DNA of 64,000 bases from Planctomycetota bacterium (GTDB taxonomy: Bacteria; Planctomycetota; Phycisphaerae; UBA1845; UTPLA1), in NCBI GenBank assembly GCA_003576905.1, contig QEVG01000028.1, positions 1 through 64,000 on the forward strand, in the 5' to 3' direction. The notes under the pieces were generated by a model. It ran no database searches. It was not told where the DNA came from and worked only from the letters and a program-made list of their open reading frames with translations. Each line of letters opens with the position of its first letter. The stretch's first letter is position 1. The translations under genes were made by a program, and so were the position numbers. This document shows positions 28,657 through 38,497 of the stretch, in pieces.

Positions 28657-29781
28657 TCATCGACCCGCCCCCGGTAACGCGCCGGTCGTCAGCGGTGGCG
28701 CCGACTCCGCGAACCATTTCCGCAGAACCTCCTCCGCGGGCTTGCCGCGCGGCGTGTAGTTGTAGTCGCCGGGCCCACCCATGCTGGTGTTCCATTCCCA
28801 CCAGATGATCCCGCCGATCCCCGGCTCCCGGTCCCACGCCCGGAGGAATGCCTCGTAAAGAAGCGCCTGTTCCCTGTGTCCGGCCTCGGTCGCCTTCTGG
28901 TTGGCGTAGTAGTTCCAGCCCTCATGCGCCGCTCCCTCCTGGCTGCACCACCCGACCTCTGTGAAGATGATCGGCTTCTTCACCTCCGCCTGGAAAGCGA
29001 GGATTTCCTTCTTGAATGCTCCCCAGTTTTCATCCACTTCCTCAGCCGACGGGTTCGGCCCGTCCGCAAGCTCGTAGTAGCTCGTCATGCCCACATAGTC
29101 GAGCTGCGGCCAGAACCCGATCTTCGTCGTCTGGTAGTGGTCCCAGTTCGCCGAATAACCCAGCGCCCCCCGGTAGTTCTGACGGACCTCCTCGATCACC
29201 TTGAGCCATCGGTCCGTGTAGGTCTCCGTCTTGATCAGTTCCGAGCCGACCATCAGCACGGCCACCTTGTGCCTCTCTGCGATCCGCGCGAAGTGCACGA
29301 TGAACCGCGTGTACCGCTTGAACCAGGTGTCCCAGTCGTGACCCTCCGGGATGATCTTTCCGCGCCACTCCTTGTTTCGCGGATTCTCAAGCAGCACGAT
29401 CGGCATGAGGATCACACGCAGACCGTTTGCCGTCGCAAGGTCGCACAACCTCCCCAGCGCTTCCGGGCTTGCCGTCTTCCGTGCGTCGATGTGCAGGTCC
29501 AGGCTTCCCCCGTGATCCTGCCAGCCGTGCACCACGAACAGCACGGTATCGGCCCCGAGCCGCGCCACCTCCGGTATCAGCTCGCGATAGTGGTCATAAA
29601 CATCCTCGCCTCCGTGAAGCTGAATCGCCATCCCGCGAAACCGCCCGCCCACGGGCGCGGGGGGGGCCGCCGGCCCATCAACGGCTGGCGCGGTGGGGGA
29701 CTTGGCGGGTTCAGGGCGACCAGCCTGCCAGGCTATGGCCAGGGCCGAAACAAGTACTGCGATGCGGAGAGTCAGTTCCAT
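28657..29781 (-). CDS. GH113-like glycoside hydrolase, exported
   Basis: This is a probable TIM-barrel glycosidase of 374 residues. After a signal peptide (MELTLRIAVLVSALAIAW) and a Pro/Ala linker, the catalytic domain runs from about residue 45. FRGMAIQLHGG opens the barrel, VGSELIKTE carries the likely acid/base Glu and IIFTEVGW the likely nucleophile, as in family GH113 beta-mannanases and relatives. Substrate is not predictable. ATG 29781 places the signal peptide at the start; the frame is open to 29847. It is divergent from the lipoprotein gene at 29902. Confidence 0.8.
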   Translation of the reverse strand: MELTLRIAVLVSALAIAWQAGRPEPAKSPTAPAVDGPAAPPAPVGGRFRGMAIQLHGGEDVYDHYRELIPEVARLGADTVLFVVHGWQDHGGSLDLHIDARKTASPEALGRLCDLATANGLRVILMPIVLLENPRNKEWRGKIIPEGHDWDTWFKRYTRFIVHFARIAERHKVAVLMVGSELIKTETYTDRWLKVIEEVRQNYRGALGYSANWDHYQTTKIGFWPQLDYVGMTSYYELADGPNPSAEEVDENWGAFKKEILAFQAEVKKPIIFTEVGWCSQEGAAHEGWNYYANQKATEAGHREQALLYEAFLRAWDREPGIGGIIWWEWNTSMGGPGDYNYTPRGKPAEEVLRKWFAESAPPLTTGALPGAGR

Positions 29782-29901
29782 GGTCGGTTTGGGGCGGCAT
29801 GGTATACGACCGGGCAGGGGGGTGTCGATGCCGCTCGCACGAACCAAGGCGGCGCGGGTTTCGCGTCAGCGGGAAAAGCCCGCCGCCCGATATTAAAGAT
29901 T

Positions 29902-30606
29902 ATGCGCAGTCAATCACCCCCAGCTGTCCTTTGCGTCATATACGGCCTGTCGGTCCTTGTACCGGGGTGTCGGCCTGCAACGCAGCCTGACCGCGCAAGA
30001 AAGGGGGAAGGAGCCGCCCCGACCGCGCGGCGCGAGGCGACACCTGCCGAAGTGGCCAGGTCGCTTCACGACCACTTCCAGCGACGGGACATCGCCGCGA
30101 TCGGCCCGCACCTCGTTCCCGATCGCCGCGAAGCCACCTTGACCATTCTCCAGGCGATCTCCGACGTGCTCGCGGCGAACCTGGAGCTTCGAGAGGCGGT
30201 CGGCGATTACTATCACCTGCCGGCCACCGACACCTGGGACCTGGCCTTCATCGAGAACAACCTCGGCCCGTTTTCGGCGCGCATGCATCTGATCAATCAG
30301 AAGTATCGTGGCGATGAGGCGTTTGTAACCCTTCAGGAAGGCGAGAACGTGCCCCTGTTTCACGCGCGGTTCGTCCTGGAGGATGGTCGCTGGCTCTTCG
30401 AGCCGGAGCCGCCGCCGCCCGGCATGGCCCAAGAATTGCACGGCCTGGCCGAATCGCTGCGCGACGTGGCCGGAATGGTGCGCGGCGGCGCGGAATACGA
30501 AGCCTACCTTGCGACCTTCTTCACAAAGGCGCTGCCCCGAATACGCCGCGTGCTGAATACGCCGCCTCCCGGTGCCGTGGCCGCCGGAACCGCGGACGAA
30601 CCCTAG
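29902..30606 (+). CDS. Putative lipoprotein of unknown function
   Basis: The 234-residue product has a signal peptide ending in the lipobox-like VPGC (Cys near residue 23). The mature part is helix-rich, starts ATPAEVARSLHDHFQRRDIAAI and contains ARFVLEDGRWLFEP, a pattern seen in small accessory domains with an NTF2-like flavour; this is only a suggestion. The open frame begins far upstream at 28876, but that part is the shadow of the glycosidase gene, so ATG 29902 is the real start. It is convergent with plsC, three bases apart at the stops. Confidence 0.75.
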   Translation: MRSQSPPAVLCVIYGLSVLVPGCRPATQPDRARKGEGAAPTARREATPAEVARSLHDHFQRRDIAAIGPHLVPDRREATLTILQAISDVLAANLELREAVGDYYHLPATDTWDLAFIENNLGPFSARMHLINQKYRGDEAFVTLQEGENVPLFHARFVLEDGRWLFEPEPPPPGMAQELHGLAESLRDVAGMVRGGAEYEAYLATFFTKALPRIRRVLNTPPPGAVAAGTADEP

Positions 30607-31245
30607 TCACGCCCCGAAGTTCATCGCGTTCCGCCGCATCCGCCGCGAACGCTCCATCGCCTCATGCAGCCGCTGCGTCACCGTCTCGGTGATCTTCTCC
30701 AACGGCCATGCTTCGACTTCCTGAGGTGTGATCGCCGGCGCATACGTTACGTACATCCGTCCCGGTCGCGGAAACTTCCGGGTGCGGGGCCACGCCTCAA
30801 ACGCCCCGTCCACCACGGTTGGGACGATCGCGATGCATGTCTTCTTTGCAATGGCCAGCGAGTTGGCGTTGATCTGCCCGATGCTGCCGTCGTGCGTCCG
30901 CGTCGCTTCCGGAAAGACCACCACGATCCGGCCGTCGCGCAGCCGGCGCATGATCTCTTTCACCGCCGCGATGTCCGCCGCGCCGCGCCGAACGGGGAAT
31001 GCGTTGAGCGATTCAATCAGCCGTCGAAACCACGGATTGAGAAAAAGCGTGTCCCGCGCCATGTAATTGCCCTCGCGGTGCAGGGCCAGCGTTGTGGCAA
31101 CGGGATCGAAAAAACACTGGTGATTGCTCGCAAGGAGCACGCCGCCGCTCTGCGGCACATTCCGAAGACCGAACACGCGCCCCCGGAAGTAGAAGACGTA
31201 GAACCCGTGTGCCAGCAGCCGGAGAAAGCGGTAGTAAAGTCGCAT
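30607..31245 (-). CDS. plsC: 1-acyl-glycerol-3-phosphate acyltransferase
   Basis: PlsC-family enzymes add the second acyl chain to lysophosphatidic acid. The 212-residue protein has the HX4D motif at His42-Asp47 (NHQCFFDP) and the glycerophosphate-binding FPEATR at 111-116, after an N-terminal hydrophobic segment. The ATG at 31245 starts just inside the end of cmk, which ends at 31250. The cmk-plsC order is common in bacteria. Confidence 0.92.
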   Translation of the reverse strand: MRLYYRFLRLLAHGFYVFYFRGRVFGLRNVPQSGGVLLASNHQCFFDPVATTLALHREGNYMARDTLFLNPWFRRLIESLNAFPVRRGAADIAAVKEIMRRLRDGRIVVVFPEATRTHDGSIGQINANSLAIAKKTCIAIVPTVVDGAFEAWPRTRKFPRPGRMYVTYAPAITPQEVEAWPLEKITETVTQRLHEAMERSRRMRRNAMNFGA

Positions 31246-31249
31246 GCGA

Positions 31250-31933
31250 TTACGCGGGTGAGGCGACCAGGTGCTTCTTACGCACCTCTTCAAGCAGCCG
31301 TTCAACCACTTCGTGTATGGTCATCTGCGTCGTGTCGATGTGAATCGCAGTGGCAGGTTCGAGAAGGGGGGCCCACTGCTTCCGGTCGTTGCCATCCCGC
31401 TCGCGCAGGTTGTCGAGTATTAGTTCGTACGACGCCTCTTCGCCGTCCGCCGTCAGTTCCTGGTAGCGCCGCATCGCCCGCTTCTCGATGCTCGCGTCCA
31501 GGAAGAACTTCAGGTCCGCGTCAGGAAAAACCACGCTTCCCTGGTCGCGCCCCTCGGTTACCAGCGAGCCCAGCCGCCGGCCGATCTCCCGCTGCTTCTC
31601 GACCAGCATTTCGCGGATTTCCTTGATTCGGGCCACGAACGGCGTCGCCTGGTTTACCGCCATCGACCGGATCGCTTCGCTTACGTCGACCTCGCCCAGT
31701 GTTACCCGTGTGTGAGTCGGCCCGCAGTCGACGTTGATCTGCGCCCCCCGAGCTACCCGCACGATTCCCGCGTCGTCCTTGAGGTGGATGCCCGCCTGGA
31801 GCGCCGCGAGCGCGATGGCCCGGTACATGGCCCCCGTGTCGAGATAGGCGATGCCCAGTTTGGCGGCAAGTTTCCGGGCGGCGGTGCTCTTCCCTGATCC
31901 GGCGGGTCCGTCAATGGTGATGATCATGTCCAT
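31250..31933 (-). CDS. cmk: Cytidylate kinase
   Basis: Cmk phosphorylates CMP and dCMP. The 227-residue protein shows MIITIDGPAGSGKSTAARK (Walker A 9-17), YLDTGAMYRAIALAAL, VTEGRDQGSVVFPDADLKFF and the C-terminal IHIDTTQMT. GRDQGS replaces the more usual GRDIGT. Two ATGs are possible, 31933 and 31927; the second has CAGGG at better spacing. The upstream open frame to 32260 is noise. It is divergent from the DUF6599-like gene. Confidence 0.95.
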   Translation of the reverse strand: MDMIITIDGPAGSGKSTAARKLAAKLGIAYLDTGAMYRAIALAALQAGIHLKDDAGIVRVARGAQINVDCGPTHTRVTLGEVDVSEAIRSMAVNQATPFVARIKEIREMLVEKQREIGRRLGSLVTEGRDQGSVVFPDADLKFFLDASIEKRAMRRYQELTADGEEASYELILDNLRERDGNDRKQWAPLLEPATAIHIDTTQMTIHEVVERLLEEVRKKHLVASPA

Positions 31934-32091
31934 CCCTGCATGCACTCGAACGGCGAAAATTGCGCCCGCGATTATAAGAATGGGGCGGCGGGCCGTCAAA
32001 ATCCGAATTGATCGAAGGGGGATTGCGTTTACAATCCGCGCGCCGCTCGCGCAGGAAGGAGTCCGGCGACGTGCTCCGTTTAAGTCCATCC

Positions 32092-33153
32092 ATGGTGACC
32101 GCCCGCGCGGCGTGGCTCCGCCTGTGTGCTGCCGGGCTGGGCCTCGCGCTTGGTGCAGGCTGCAAGCAAGAGCCTGAACCCTCGGCCGCGACGGCCCCGT
32201 CGTCGCCGCAGGACACCACTGCGGTGAGCCGCATCGACACCGAGCCAATCGCGAAGACACCGCTCACGGCTGTCGACGCCGGCGACGCACCGAATGCCCC
32301 CGAATGCATGCCCGCGGCCGATGCCGTTCCCGGATGGAAAAAGACCGAACCGATCCGGGTCTTCATGACCGGTGAACTGGCAGGAGCCGTGACGCCCGCC
32401 GAAGTCATTCAGCTGGGCTATTTCCGTGTACTTTCCGCCGCGACGTCCGTCTATGCATCGAAAACAAGCGCCGGGTCCGATTGTCGCGCCCGCGTGCTCC
32501 TCATCGAGACCGAATCGCCAATTGACGCATACGGAATACTCACGTGCCAGAGCGCATCGCAGGAACTGGTGAAAGTCGGCGGCGAGACCCGCGTCGATCG
32601 CACGGACGGCATGCACCTGCACTGCTGGCAGGGAAAGAACTACGTGCGAATTTCCTCCGATTGCGGCAGCACCGAGACCACCGACCAGCTCATCCGCCTC
32701 CTCTTTCACATTACCGGGCACATCCCGCGCGAAGATCGTCCGGCCATGGTGGACGCCCTCCCCGCCGATGCGGAACTGCTCGAGGGCCGGTGGCTAGTCC
32801 GTCACATGGGAAGCCTGCCTCCCAGAGCCATTGACATCGCCAACCCTCCGGACCTCATGAAGACGAGCGAATTGCTCGGCCTGGGCGAGAAGGCCGTCAT
32901 GTGCGTCGGCCGCTACAAAGTGCCGGAAGGCCGCGGCGCGAACGTTGTATGGGTCGTGCAGTACCCCGCCAACAAAGCCGCCTATGACGCGCATGCCCGC
33001 TACACGCAGCTTCTCATGCGTCAGAAGGACGCCGTTTCGCAGTCCACCAATCTCCTTCCGCCGCACGGCCCCTATCTCATCGGGACCTGGACCGCCGAGG
33101 AAGAGGCTCTTCAGTACATGATGCCGCGCATCGCCAAGTTACTGCCTTTCTGA
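32092..33153 (+). CDS. DUF6599-like lipoprotein
   Basis: The 353-residue product has a signal peptide (MVTARAAWLRLCAAGLGLAL) ending in lipobox GAGC, then a low-complexity linker to about residue 60. The remainder contains GYFRVLSAATSVYASKTS, IDAYGILTC, GKNYVRIS and LEGRWLVRHMGSLPPRA, a pattern like DUF6599 proteins of planctomycetes, whose function is unknown. ATG 32092 is chosen for the signal peptide; the frame is open to 32008. It ends at a shared terminator with the convergent nuclease gene. Confidence 0.7.
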   Translation: MVTARAAWLRLCAAGLGLALGAGCKQEPEPSAATAPSSPQDTTAVSRIDTEPIAKTPLTAVDAGDAPNAPECMPAADAVPGWKKTEPIRVFMTGELAGAVTPAEVIQLGYFRVLSAATSVYASKTSAGSDCRARVLLIETESPIDAYGILTCQSASQELVKVGGETRVDRTDGMHLHCWQGKNYVRISSDCGSTETTDQLIRLLFHITGHIPREDRPAMVDALPADAELLEGRWLVRHMGSLPPRAIDIANPPDLMKTSELLGLGEKAVMCVGRYKVPEGRGANVVWVVQYPANKAAYDAHARYTQLLMRQKDAVSQSTNLLPPHGPYLIGTWTAEEEALQYMMPRIAKLLPF

Positions 33154-33190
33154 TGCCGCTCTCCCGCCGCGTCTCCTGTAAAAATGAAAG

Positions 33191-33227
33191 AACCCGGAGC
33201 TATCGAAGCCCCGGGTCCTCTCTTTTC
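33191..33227. terminator. Bidirectional intrinsic terminator
   Basis: ACCCGG (33192-33197) pairs with CCGGGT (33211-33216), followed by TCCTCTCTTTT on the plus strand; the minus strand is also T-rich after the hairpin. It sits between two convergent genes (ends 33153 and 33262). Confidence 0.75.
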
Positions 33228-33261
33228 CTGAAAACCCAATCAACGTATCGTGATCGATCAA

Positions 33262-36200
33262 TCACGGCGCAGAGATCAGGTTGAGCTCCATGACGACCGG
33301 CAGGTGGTCCGACGATGAATGCAGCGCGTCGGCGATGAACAGGCCCTGCGGAATCGTCGGCGGATCGTTTATGTCCGCGTTGAAGTGGTTCCCGTCGTTG
33401 CCAAACGCCCGGTAGGAGTTTGTCACGTACGTCAGTCCCACGTTGTCGCGCAGCGTGTCGGAGATCAGGATGAAGTCGAACCGGTCATCCAGTCCTCCGT
33501 TTGAACCGCCCGCCGGCGACCCGGCGTTGTCCTGATGCGGCGACTGGGTGTGAATGCCCGCGAATGCCGAGCTCTCGCTCCAATTGCCGGCCGCATTGAT
33601 GGGGTCAAACGCCTGGCCATCGTTGTCACCGGTCGAACCCGTCAGCTGGGTCCAGGCGCCCTCGCTGCTCGTATAGAGATTAAGGTCGCCCGCGTAGATG
33701 AGCTGACTGCCGGTAGTCAGGGCGTTGGCATCCGCGCGAATCACGGCCGCCGCCGCGGCGCGGTCGATCGGATTCTGCGGGTCCTCCATGGCCGAACCGG
33801 CCTTCAGGTGCATGGCGTACACGTAGAACTGTCCGCCGGCCGGGCTCCCGACGTGATCAAGCAGCCAGCGGTCCGTCCAGCGCGGCGTCGTCGACAACGT
33901 CACGTGATTGCCGTTGGTGTACACAATCTTGTCGGTGCGATAGTAAAGGGCGTTGTCGCTGTCCGGGCCGTTTGTGAACTCGGCCAGGGCATATCCGCCC
34001 GGTCCATCCGCCGCGTTCAGGATTGACGTCAGGAAATCGTTGGCGCCGGTCGTACCCTCGACCTCCTGAGCGATGATGATGTCGGCGTTCAGGTAGTTGA
34101 CGATCCGTTTGTAGGCGTCCTTCCGCGTGCTGGATGCGCCGCCGTTGTAGGCCAGCAGGTTCCAGGTCACGATTCGGGTGCCGAACGCCCGTGCGAGTCC
34201 GCACGACGGCGCAGCCAGTATGCGATCGACAAACGGAAGGATGTCATCCGTATCGACGACCGCATCCTGATTGATGTCGGCGCAGCCGTTGCCGGCCATT
34301 GACATGAGAACGTCGACAAAGCCCTGAATGTCGAGAGCATTCAGGAAGCCGTTTTCGTCCATATCTCCCAGGCAGCCCGCACAGCCGCAGGTGGCCGGGT
34401 TTGCCTCACCGGCGGTGTCATCGCCAAACGATGGATCGAACGCCTCGATGCGCCATTCCGGAGGCATCGAGGGGCACAGTGCAATATGACCCGGGCTGCT
34501 GCCCGCGACGGGACCGACCACCGGAGGCCCGTAATGCCATTCGGTGTTGATCGGCGGGTTCTGCTCGCTGATGAGCGCCACCCGGTCCAGCTCCAGCGCC
34601 CACGGCGTCGTATCGAAGACGCCGTCGTCGTTGGTGTCGAGGTCATTCGCAAGAGCTCCGGTGAAACCCTTGACGAGCATGTGCGTCACGTTGTCGTCGT
34701 TCTCGAAATTGAGCGTCGTTACAAGATCGATTGACGCACCCAGCGCATTGGTTTCCTCTGCCGCAAGGAAGTACCCGTCGGCGGGGATCTTCTGGCCGGT
34801 GAGCGGAATGACGGCCTCGATGATGCCGCTGTTGAGGTCCGGACCGTCGCCGATGACGAGGTAGGTGAGATCGCCGATCGGAACATTGGGCGTACCCTTG
34901 AGCTCGAAATACTCATCGGTGTCGTCGCCCGGCTGGTCGATCCGGATTTCATTGAGCCGCGTGTCAAGGTTGTCCGGGCAAGGCGGCGTCGGAGGACACG
35001 TCAACTGGCCGGGGTGGAAGATTCCGCCCAGACCGTTGCACAGGTTCTCCGGCAGATCGGCGCGGCAACTCGGGCCGGGCAGACAGCACGCCGCCGGATC
35101 GCCGCAGAACGGAGTCGTATCGATATCCGCTATCGTGCGGAGTTGCAGCTGATAGCCGCTGTCCCGCGGATCGGTCGAATCGAACTGGCTGTGAATGCCA
35201 GTCAGCGTCACCGGTCCTGTCGGAATCGGCTGGCCGATGATGTCCGTCTGGAAAAGCGTCGAAACGCGAACGGTCACGGTGTACGTGCCGTCCGAGACGG
35301 TGTAGTTCGTCGCCCCGGCAAACGTTCCCGCCTGCTGGAACACGACACACGGAAGGCGAACGATCTCGCTCTCGTAGTTTTCCGCGGTCGGGCTGCCCGG
35401 CGCAAACTCGGCGCCCGTGACAACGACGGGAGCCGGAACGCCCGAGGGACCGTCATCTCGCGAAAGTCCGAGAGCCTTGGGCGCGCCGTTCTGAAGTTGG
35501 ATCAGGCCGTTGAAGACGCCGGTCGTGCCCTGGATGTCGATCTGATTGCCCTCGGCTACGCTGCCGAATTCACCATTGATGATCGCCGTCGCGCTGAAGA
35601 CGGTCAGGGCGGACTGGCCGTCCATGCCGCTCGAATCCTGAATCTGAAGCGACGCGGACGAAGCAGAGTTGATCAGGTTCGTCTTCGAACTGAGGATTAC
35701 GTTGCAGATGCGGACCGGCGTTCCCGGAGGAAGCGCTCGCGCCTCGGCAATCGTCTTGCATTCGGCACAGGCGCCGGCGGCCGGCGGGTCGACGCACGTC
35801 GTCAACGCGCCCTGATAGACACCGCCCATGCCGTCGCAGGTTACCGAATCCGTGACGGAACACGTGAAGGTGGTGCAGTCCGGGGCGTTCGTGCACACGC
35901 AGCACGCGCCCTGACACTGGGCTCCGTTGACCGCGCACGTAGTGGCCCGTCCCAGCCAGAGGCTCGCCAGCGCCTCGACGCACTCCTGACGCTCGATGTC
36001 GTCTAGACATCCGCCCGCACCGGCGCAGCACGCCCCGGTTGACAATGCATTCGCGCCGCCCGGTGTGTCATCCCCCCGTGTGACGTCGAATGGCCCGACG
36101 CGCCAATCCTCGAATCCGGTGTTGGATCCGTCGGGCAGCCGGAACACATGGCCGGGATTGAAAGCGCCGTCCGTGAACGTATCCACGAACGGGTCGCCGG

Positions 36201-37821
36201 ATGCATAGTGACACTCCGTACTGGCCGGCGGCTGATTGATGCCGTTGTCGTCTTCAATCAGGGCGACCACGTCGAGCACATCAATCCACAGCGGATTGTC
36301 GATCAAACAGTTGTCGTCGGTGTCGATGTCGTCGGCGACCTGCCCGCGGAAGCCGGAAACCAGCATATGCGTGGTGTTGTCGCTGAAGCAGTGGAACATT
36401 TCTCCGGGACCTTCCTGCACAGTTCCCGTAACGATCAGGTCGGGCGTAGCCGGGAAGCCGGGGATCGCAAGTGTCGCACGGCCTGCAAGAAAGTGTTCGC
36501 CGGGACCGAGCACAAAGCCGTCGAGATCGACGACCAGCTGAACAAGGCCCGAGTTGGTCCGTGCGGGGTTGTTGGTGAACGTCCCCTCGTCGCCGATCAC
36601 AATATACGAAAGGCCGCTCAGGCTTCGCGTCTGGTTACTCGTGTTGATAATCTCGAAGTACTCGTGCAGATCGGAGCCGGCCATCTCCTGGCGGATTTCG
36701 TTAATCAGCAGACCTTCGTAACTGGGCGGGCAGCCGCCGGCGCACGAGCTGGCGTCGCCAAGATAGATGCCCATCGTGTTGAGTTCGCAGTCGGCCTCGG
36801 TGCGGATCGAACAGGTGGCCCCGCCGCCTTCGCAGCACGCGCCGACGCAGGGGTTGTTGACGCAGTCCGTTCCGTCGCCCTTGTAGATCCCGTTCGCGGC
36901 AAGGCAGTCCGCCTCGGTGAGAAGCGTGCAGACTCCGTTCTGGTCGCAGCACGCGCCCTTGCACGGGTTCGGTGAGCAGGTGGTGTTGTCGCCTCGATAG
37001 GTGCCCATGACCACGTTCAGGCAGTCGGCCTCCGTGGCGATGGTGCAGTCGCCGACCGAGTCGCAGCATGCGCCCGTTGGCTGAGGACAGGGATTCGGCT
37101 CGCATACGGTGCCATTCCCCTGAAACACTCCGCCGGCAGTGTCGCAGTCCACCTCGGAAACAAGCGTGCAGTCGCCGCTTGCGAAACAGCAGGCGCCGGC
37201 GTCCGAACCCACGGCGGCGATCACCACGTCATCCACCCGGTTGGTTCCGGCTGATGCCGTCGTCGCCTGGGAAACAAGTCGGAAATAGACAACCGGCTGG
37301 TTGTTCAGTGCGGGAGGAGCAAGGATCGGGCCGAAACACGTCGTTGGGTCCGGAGTCGTGCTGCTCCAGTTTACCTGCAGGACCGTGTAGTCGTTTACGA
37401 GAGTAGTGAAGTTGGTTCCGTCGGTGCTCCATTCGAGATCAAACGTCGATGGTCCGGTACTGCTACGAGTCTGGCACCAACTGATCGTGATCGCGGACTG
37501 GCCCGTCGTGCTGGTGGCAAACTGGTAATAGTCACCCGTTGACCAGTTGTTTGAGCTGAACGATTCCGTCGAGCCGTTACCCGTGGGATTACTGTAGGCT
37601 GTGGCGCCGACCACATGAAATCCGGTCGCCGGCGACCCTGCCCCGGCATTCAGACCGCCTTCGGCGGCATGCGGTCCGGCCGTGGTTGGGACGCTGACTT
37701 GAAACGTCCATCGCGCGAGTTCCGTCGTACCGGCATGGACGGGGGCCGTCGCCAAACCGAGCAGCACGGCAAGGCTGCAACAGAACACCAGGGCCGTCCG
37801 AATTCCCACTCTCGTAAACAT
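33262..37821 (-). CDS. Large extracellular nuclease: Cys-rich repeats, two lamin-tail domains, OB-fold, dockerin, EEP nuclease
   Basis: This 1519-residue exported protein is related to the ExeM/NucH extracellular DNases. In order: signal peptide (to about 31), a beta-sandwich region, four Cys-rich repeats (about 209-365), lamin-tail domain 1 (from about 369, LLINEIRQ), further Cys-rich repeats, an OB-fold of YhcR type (from about 685), another Cys-rich repeat, lamin-tail domain 2 (from about 955, RLNEIRIDQ), a dockerin-like EF-hand pair (about 1145-1200), and an endonuclease/exonuclease/phosphatase domain (1214-1519). The last has catalytic motifs TWNLLAYN, IAQEVEG, YAMHLKAG, AGDLNLY, DDRFDFIL and SSDHLPV. 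ATG 37821 has AGGAGA upstream. It likely digests DNA outside the cell for phosphate or nutrients, which is inference. Confidence 0.9.
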   Translation of the reverse strand: MFTRVGIRTALVFCCSLAVLLGLATAPVHAGTTELARWTFQVSVPTTAGPHAAEGGLNAGAGSPATGFHVVGATAYSNPTGNGSTESFSSNNWSTGDYYQFATSTTGQSAITISWCQTRSSTGPSTFDLEWSTDGTNFTTLVNDYTVLQVNWSSTTPDPTTCFGPILAPPALNNQPVVYFRLVSQATTASAGTNRVDDVVIAAVGSDAGACCFASGDCTLVSEVDCDTAGGVFQGNGTVCEPNPCPQPTGACCDSVGDCTIATEADCLNVVMGTYRGDNTTCSPNPCKGACCDQNGVCTLLTEADCLAANGIYKGDGTDCVNNPCVGACCEGGGATCSIRTEADCELNTMGIYLGDASSCAGGCPPSYEGLLINEIRQEMAGSDLHEYFEIINTSNQTRSLSGLSYIVIGDEGTFTNNPARTNSGLVQLVVDLDGFVLGPGEHFLAGRATLAIPGFPATPDLIVTGTVQEGPGEMFHCFSDNTTHMLVSGFRGQVADDIDTDDNCLIDNPLWIDVLDVVALIEDDNGINQPPASTECHYASGDPFVDTFTDGAFNPGHVFRLPDGSNTGFEDWRVGPFDVTRGDDTPGGANALSTGACCAGAGGCLDDIERQECVEALASLWLGRATTCAVNGAQCQGACCVCTNAPDCTTFTCSVTDSVTCDGMGGVYQGALTTCVDPPAAGACAECKTIAEARALPPGTPVRICNVILSSKTNLINSASSASLQIQDSSGMDGQSALTVFSATAIINGEFGSVAEGNQIDIQGTTGVFNGLIQLQNGAPKALGLSRDDGPSGVPAPVVVTGAEFAPGSPTAENYESEIVRLPCVVFQQAGTFAGATNYTVSDGTYTVTVRVSTLFQTDIIGQPIPTGPVTLTGIHSQFDSTDPRDSGYQLQLRTIADIDTTPFCGDPAACCLPGPSCRADLPENLCNGLGGIFHPGQLTCPPTPPCPDNLDTRLNEIRIDQPGDDTDEYFELKGTPNVPIGDLTYLVIGDGPDLNSGIIEAVIPLTGQKIPADGYFLAAEETNALGASIDLVTTLNFENDDNVTHMLVKGFTGALANDLDTNDDGVFDTTPWALELDRVALISEQNPPINTEWHYGPPVVGPVAGSSPGHIALCPSMPPEWRIEAFDPSFGDDTAGEANPATCGCAGCLGDMDENGFLNALDIQGFVDVLMSMAGNGCADINQDAVVDTDDILPFVDRILAAPSCGLARAFGTRIVTWNLLAYNGGASSTRKDAYKRIVNYLNADIIIAQEVEGTTGANDFLTSILNAADGPGGYALAEFTNGPDSDNALYYRTDKIVYTNGNHVTLSTTPRWTDRWLLDHVGSPAGGQFYVYAMHLKAGSAMEDPQNPIDRAAAAAVIRADANALTTGSQLIYAGDLNLYTSSEGAWTQLTGSTGDNDGQAFDPINAAGNWSESSAFAGIHTQSPHQDNAGSPAGGSNGGLDDRFDFILISDTLRDNVGLTYVTNSYRAFGNDGNHFNADINDPPTIPQGLFIADALHSSSDHLPVVMELNLISAP
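36735..37203 (-). repeat. Four tandem Cys-rich repeats inside the nuclease gene
   Basis: Units of about 38-41 codons share GACC...G.C...TEADC...G.Y.GD.T.C..NPC. Three more diverged copies occur in the same protein near residues 600-680 and 930. The fixed Cys spacing suggests disulfide-bonded extracellular modules. Confidence 0.8.
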
Positions 37822-38380
37822 AACGTCGTTTCTCCTGTCTCTTGCTGCGCTCCGAGGTACTTCGCTCATGTTCGATTAACGGATCTTCAAGGGGCGCATA
37901 ATCGCGCCCGCCTTTGGTCTTGACATCGGGGGGAAGAGGTTCGCGAAATTCCACCCTCTCGGCTCGCGAAATTATTCGTGCACGTTTAAGGACGACGCAG
38001 TTCGTCATCCGCTGGGGTTTGCGACAAGGGGCGGTTGTCGTTACCTGCAATTTCGGAAGCGAGTTGGGGATCCCTCCAGAAGCATTCCTCATCCAGTGAT
38101 GAAACACACTCTCGACTCTGACATTCTATCAGTATCCCGTCACAAAATGAAGCGTTTCCCGTCATCTTTTCGGACGATGGGCTGGCGATTGGCCGCGGAA
38201 TCGTCCGGCCGCTAAACCGGGCTTGCGCGTAAGCTTGCACGCCGATAAGAACAGTCCCGCCGTTAACCCGGTTTGTGAATATTGTGCGAAGGCGGTGTCG
38301 GCGTCCGTGCAGCCGATATTACTGCCGCGCCCGCATTGAAACCCGCGCGGCGCGGCATCACAATGCCCGGCAGCACGTGA
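37822..38380. other. Intergenic region between nuclease gene and tRNA-Leu
   Basis: No coding frame with support is seen. It contains the upstream regions of the nuclease gene (minus) and of tRNA-Leu (plus); neither promoter could be fixed with confidence. Confidence 0.5.
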
Positions 38381-38464
38381 GCCGAAGTGGCGGAATTGGC
38401 AGACGCGACGGATTCAAAATCCGTTTCCCGCAAGGGAGTGAGGGTTCGAGTCCCTCCTTCGGCA
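38381..38464 (+). tRNA. tRNA-Leu (CAA)
   Basis: The 84-base class II tRNA has acceptor GCCGAAG pairing with CTTCGGC, the D-arm with AATTGGCAGAC, an anticodon loop TTCAAAA within GACGGATTCAAAATCCGT, a long variable arm (TTTCCCGCAAGGGAG) and the T-arm AGGGTTCGAGTCCCT. The CCA end is not encoded. Confidence 0.97.
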
Positions 38465-38497
38465 TCCTCCCTTTAGCAACCCACCGCGACTCGCCCG

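Noticed and set aside
36735-37203. CRISPR-like or satellite repeat
   Set aside because: The periodicity is in protein (Cys-rich modules) and the DNA copies are diverged; there are no spacers.
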